Source: Prevotellaceae bacterium (GTDB lineage Bacteria > Bacteroidota > Bacteroidia > Bacteroidales > UBA932). From it: a DNA stretch of 8,671 nucleotides. A program made the position numbers and the translations under genes. The notes under the pieces were generated by a model. It was not told where the DNA came from and searched no databases. It saw only the letters and a list, made by a program, of their open reading frames with translations. The stretch covers positions 1-8,671 of the forward strand of contig JAITHX010000159.1 in NCBI GenBank assembly GCA_031279735.1, given 5' to 3'. This document shows positions 8,301 through 8,671 of the stretch, in pieces; positions within the stretch are counted from its first letter, which is position 1, and each line of letters starts with the position of its first letter.

Positions 8301-8453
8301 CGACAGAACGTAACTGCCGGAACCGACCCTCGTCCACGAATTGGCGGGTTTTTGAATCCATCCGTCGAGATTCGATTCGAAATCATACGGCTCGCGACTG
8401 TGAGCGAAAGTGCGGACGAGGGCACAGAAACAGCATACGGTTAATCTTATCAT
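2355..8453 (-). CDS. Giant modular exported protein with two lamin-tail domains and a FlgD/CHU_C-like C-terminus
   Basis: This 2032-residue protein begins with a short signal peptide (hydrophobic LTVCCFCALV, likely cleavage after TFA at residue 17). Modules in order: jelly-roll-like domain (about 20-228); three diverged repeats (235-495, 504-755, 758-1011); a second copy of the jelly roll (1017-1200, both copies with a GYAxGVN core); three SbsA-like Ig domains (about 1203-1480); lamin-tail domain 1 (1484-1640); another Ig-like domain (1650-1745); lamin-tail domain 2 (1751-1915); and a C-terminal FlgD/CHU_C-like module (1925-2032). No catalytic site was recognised. Known families suggest an exported adhesin or structural surface protein, possibly sent out by type IX secretion. 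The ATG at 8453 is the only plausible start: an in-frame TAA lies 9 bases upstream, and no Shine-Dalgarno sequence is visible, which is common in Bacteroidota. It is monocistronic here, converges on the lipoprotein operon, and lies between two inverted copies of a repeat element. Confidence 0.88.
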   Translation of the reverse strand: MIRLTVCCFCALVRTFAHSREPYDFESNLDGWIQKPANSWTRVGSGSYVLSGSFSLRHNRSIESGSASDSIFVPLDDVLFDNHDVAWKFLLRHGNNPTSGNKWAVILASDNIASGNEFNGYAVGVNMTEANNMLCLYRVAAGVFVEILKTGFNWRDLPGVAASGAVEVRRDEHGYWTMGLGANFSAVSFHPQGVSDTEFSDASFFGVLFTYTSSAAKLLSVDDVSVSAEDKRIKAEDTEIIASDYRVEGGSVSSASRDTVETLRFAIRDVAVTDTFSTWVQRIVLRNARPAGSAAWAKSIGYACLYRGDSRVDGAALIADDSIALDFHGGLFVGSGESVELSLRIAAGDSLTDKSALQFKIGGENHGCRASTKGAGFVPVFAGDIVSEVFTIAVDADTLLFRTVPESVRINSDFFVAAVAVDDRGNIDTDFSLSASMVLAAGNGSLSFTPSEFQSGALHALRGSYNRAGRFSLRLSSGALRSANVELDAIFDATSVVEAPDHPIEGGTIRADATSETMEAAVFSFVVRDVAGDGAPTVVEELRFANLSGETNWAGAIGGISLHEGARRLAASVLEQKSDFIRAGLFPGTLRIEEGESKEVVLKIHLKPKVQDKTELRFAVAGANHGCRAGEAGSGFAGEFARDVVSEVFTVEAEAAKLVFKAAPSSVSPGAAFSAEVNAVSDDGVIDVDATGNVTLALVAEGGALSSVSGLTKQLTEGKAVWSDLTIDSPLIFRIKATHSEAVPVAAVSDEIAAMDADAELLPADLQNAAVFRTADTSSAAAREVIRLKLKDGGTGDGLSLRIGEMFFRFVSDGFSLSEATGGLELYADGQQIPMTFAFAEKGIRITPEELLVPDGGVKEIYLKMFLAGAKYADGATFRLHVPASGHGWTTGENSTWFAKEFPYSIYSGEHSIDVEASELRSFRQPLIVERNKIFSIAAAAGDCWGNIDTDYEGDAEVLKNSGAGEIRVTGEERAAGVVTFAAAYDSSGEFSLKVAGAGAGEAMFYPLFSVNKTDTAASIASLNVADGWERESGGALKHRSGTGINKVSARVDADISRGLVQWDFELENGNFDPSADNAFWCVLSSDAEDFGAGGFSGYAAGVNYTGNSDLVSFWKVRNGAKSLLWSSDCDWDANSAKQIVVQRRDGAEWKVFVREAGKSLRLAGTFADGEFAECKYSGFVFNCTSTRAGLFSVNSYEMIRTGANVTVGRAWITDKNSVRLAFNADLVFPGALNLSRYSLRSSSGGVEITGAERVADNEIRLSTETLDDTVFYLSVSGIEDRYENTLRDTVLNLTRRAPEVNCSVGVTGVTGLSLVFNVPLADSTAVNAANYSLLSLENNVFEIKNIVKSSDTLYLECDSLRGSGFTLYYRNIATLDGFVVSGSASIDREYLPAKMIKVEVVSAQNIVAEFGKNISEAGTYRVRNAANQIFNVVSTNVSNRRVTLSLSEPLAGRGFMLYVSGARDSDGFTINDSARFSLQVLGFGDLVFTEVMAKPNPPVGLPNREYIELHNRTEDSIDLTNFRLLYGSGGSSRITGGKVAPGGYIVVCASASVAELSQYGSVVSATSFPSILDAGMTLTLVSPDTAVIATVEYNSSYYGDAAKDKGGWSLEKIDVNNLSDNGNWTASTDASGGTPCRANSVAGINPDDMPPRIIKTEITGENSVSLTFSEVIPFALLQNKDNFVLDDVGTPLESVPANGEFSTRTELTFADAFSIGRVYELFVASEIKDVHGNEYSGEPAVFGKMYKPGREELVINEILFNPRPDCSDFVEIYNASDRIFDLADLALASRHRATGSLQQIHKASDSPLYVYPGEYIVLTVDSVLEKFYFVENPDNVVRMQGFPVYPDDNGTCVLLDCESEAVIDEFSYSSGMHSFFISSPQGVSLERVDHQRKSAEPTNWQSAAQTAGFATPTFKNSAQFRSDDANIDGFSLSTATFSPDGDGHGDVLYIDYRMSEANYVANIRVYDFNGRFVREICRNTTLGVEGRMEWDGTTAKGLRAPVGPYIIFIEAFNKNGKVYRMKKTCVLATRN
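2358..2681 (-). other. FlgD/CHU_C-like C-terminal module, candidate type IX sorting domain
   Basis: Residues about 1925-2032 contain FSPDGDGHGD (1938-1947), an IRVYDFNGRFVREI strand pair, WDGTTAKG (1991-1998) and a closing PVGPYIIFIEAFNKNGK region. These are the hallmarks of FlgD Ig-like and gliding-motility-associated C-terminal domains. In Bacteroidota such C-termini often direct type IX secretion and surface anchoring; that function is inferred here, and the secretion genes are not in the window. Confidence 0.7.
2709..3203 (-). other. Lamin-tail domain 2 of the giant protein
   Basis: Residues about 1751-1915 begin ELVINEILFNPRPDCSDFVE, then IYNASDRIFDLADLAL, GEYIVLTVDS, VSLERVD and NWQSAAQTAGFATPTFKNS. 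The end motif (asparagine-tryptophan, then glycine-x-x-threonine-proline) parallels domain 1, so both are LTD folds separated by an Ig-like linker domain. Confidence 0.85.
3534..4004 (-). other. Lamin-tail domain 1 of the giant protein
   Basis: Residues about 1484-1640 begin LVFTEVMAKPNPPVG, followed by REYIELHNRTEDSIDLTNFRL and a GGYIVVCAS strand, then GGWSLEKID and an NWTASTDASGGTPCRANS ending. This is the standard order of motifs in bacterial lamin-tail (LTD) domains, an Ig-like fold found in secreted and surface proteins. Confidence 0.85.
5421..7751 (-). repeat. Coding repeat: three diverged ~255-residue modules in the giant protein
   Basis: Each module has two halves. The first half carries a signature before its end: NHGCRA at residues 365-370 and 624-629, and SGHGWT at 885-890 in the third. 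After the first two comes VSEVFT. The second half resembles bacterial Ig-like domains with a GNIDTD-type turn (RGNIDTDFS near 424, DGVIDVDAT near 683, WGNIDTDYEG near 945). The second module has lost more of the pattern in its latter half. I do not recognise the first half as a named family; the Cys of the signature is absent in the third copy. Confidence 0.7.
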
Positions 8454-8472
8454 GGTTAAACGTTAAATTTTT

Positions 8473-8671
8473 GGTTCTACTGGGAATTGGGTGGAAAAAG
8501 TTTGCGTGTTTTTTCACCGCGTTGCGGTGTTTTTGTAACGCAAGGGACGCAAAGGGCGCAAGGGCTTCGCGTCCTTTGCGAAGGGCGTGCGGTTACAAGT
8601 CTTGAGGGCTTGACCCGCAGCCTCCGGCGACCTTGCGCAAAGGACGCGAAGCCTCTGCGCCCCTTGCGGAG
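8473..8671 (+). mobile_element. MITE-like element, second copy, truncated by the window edge
   Basis: The same end sequence starts at 8473, with one change in the 26-bp terminal repeat (G for T at its position 18), and the following bases track the complete copy read on its - strand. By eye about 12 differences occur in roughly 200 aligned bases, plus an 11-nt segment present near 2085-2101 of the first copy but absent here. It is inverted relative to the first copy, and the shared ends of the two copies face each other across the giant gene. The far end is not in the window, so completeness and target duplication cannot be judged. Confidence 0.8.
8515..8534 (+). terminator. Terminator-like hairpin in the second MITE-like copy, + strand
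   Basis: CACCGCGTTGCGGTG (8515-8529) followed by five T matches the hairpin in the first copy. It would act on transcripts running rightward, away from the giant gene. On the - strand it is followed by A, not T, so it should not block transcription entering the giant gene. Confidence 0.4.

Overview
The window looks like a Bacteroidota (Bacteroidales-like) chromosome segment. The evidence is a DUF1735/BT_3987-type N-terminal domain joined to a LamG-like domain in a surface lipoprotein, weak or absent Shine-Dalgarno signals, and a very large secreted protein with lamin-tail domains ending in a FlgD/CHU_C-like C-terminal module of the kind linked to type IX secretion. No genus can be named from this sequence. 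If the C-terminal module is a real sorting signal, it argues against a T9SS-lacking genus such as Bacteroides.

Layout. Positions 1-186 hold the 3' end of an unidentified gene on the + strand. It is followed at a 41-bp gap by a DUF1735-LamG lipoprotein gene (228-1451), probably the distal part of a polysaccharide-utilization-type operon, which closes with a strong rho-independent terminator (1499-1535). Positions 1452-2354 are a 0.9-kb gap between convergent genes, filled with repeats: AATTAAG heptamers over the lipoprotein stop codon, three arrays of four AATTACG heptamers arranged as a direct plus inverted repeat (1579-1712), a 366-bp MITE-like element with perfect 26-bp terminal inverted repeats (1812-2177), and a 21-bp tandem repeat (2220-2290). 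Positions 2355-8453 on the - strand are one uninterrupted 2032-residue gene for a modular exported protein. A second copy of the MITE-like element, in the opposite orientation and cut by the window edge, begins at 8473, only 19 bp upstream of that gene's start codon.

How it fits together. The lipoprotein probably sits on the outer membrane and binds glycan. The giant protein is probably exported and displayed or released, with adhesive beta-sandwich modules; no catalytic motif was recognised in it. The two related elements flank the giant gene as an inverted pair, one probably lying at its 3' end as a transcription stop and the other occupying its promoter region. That arrangement, and the heptamer structure that can fold in two mutually exclusive ways, are the most unusual things here. 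No tRNA, rRNA, CRISPR array, transposase or riboswitch was recognised.
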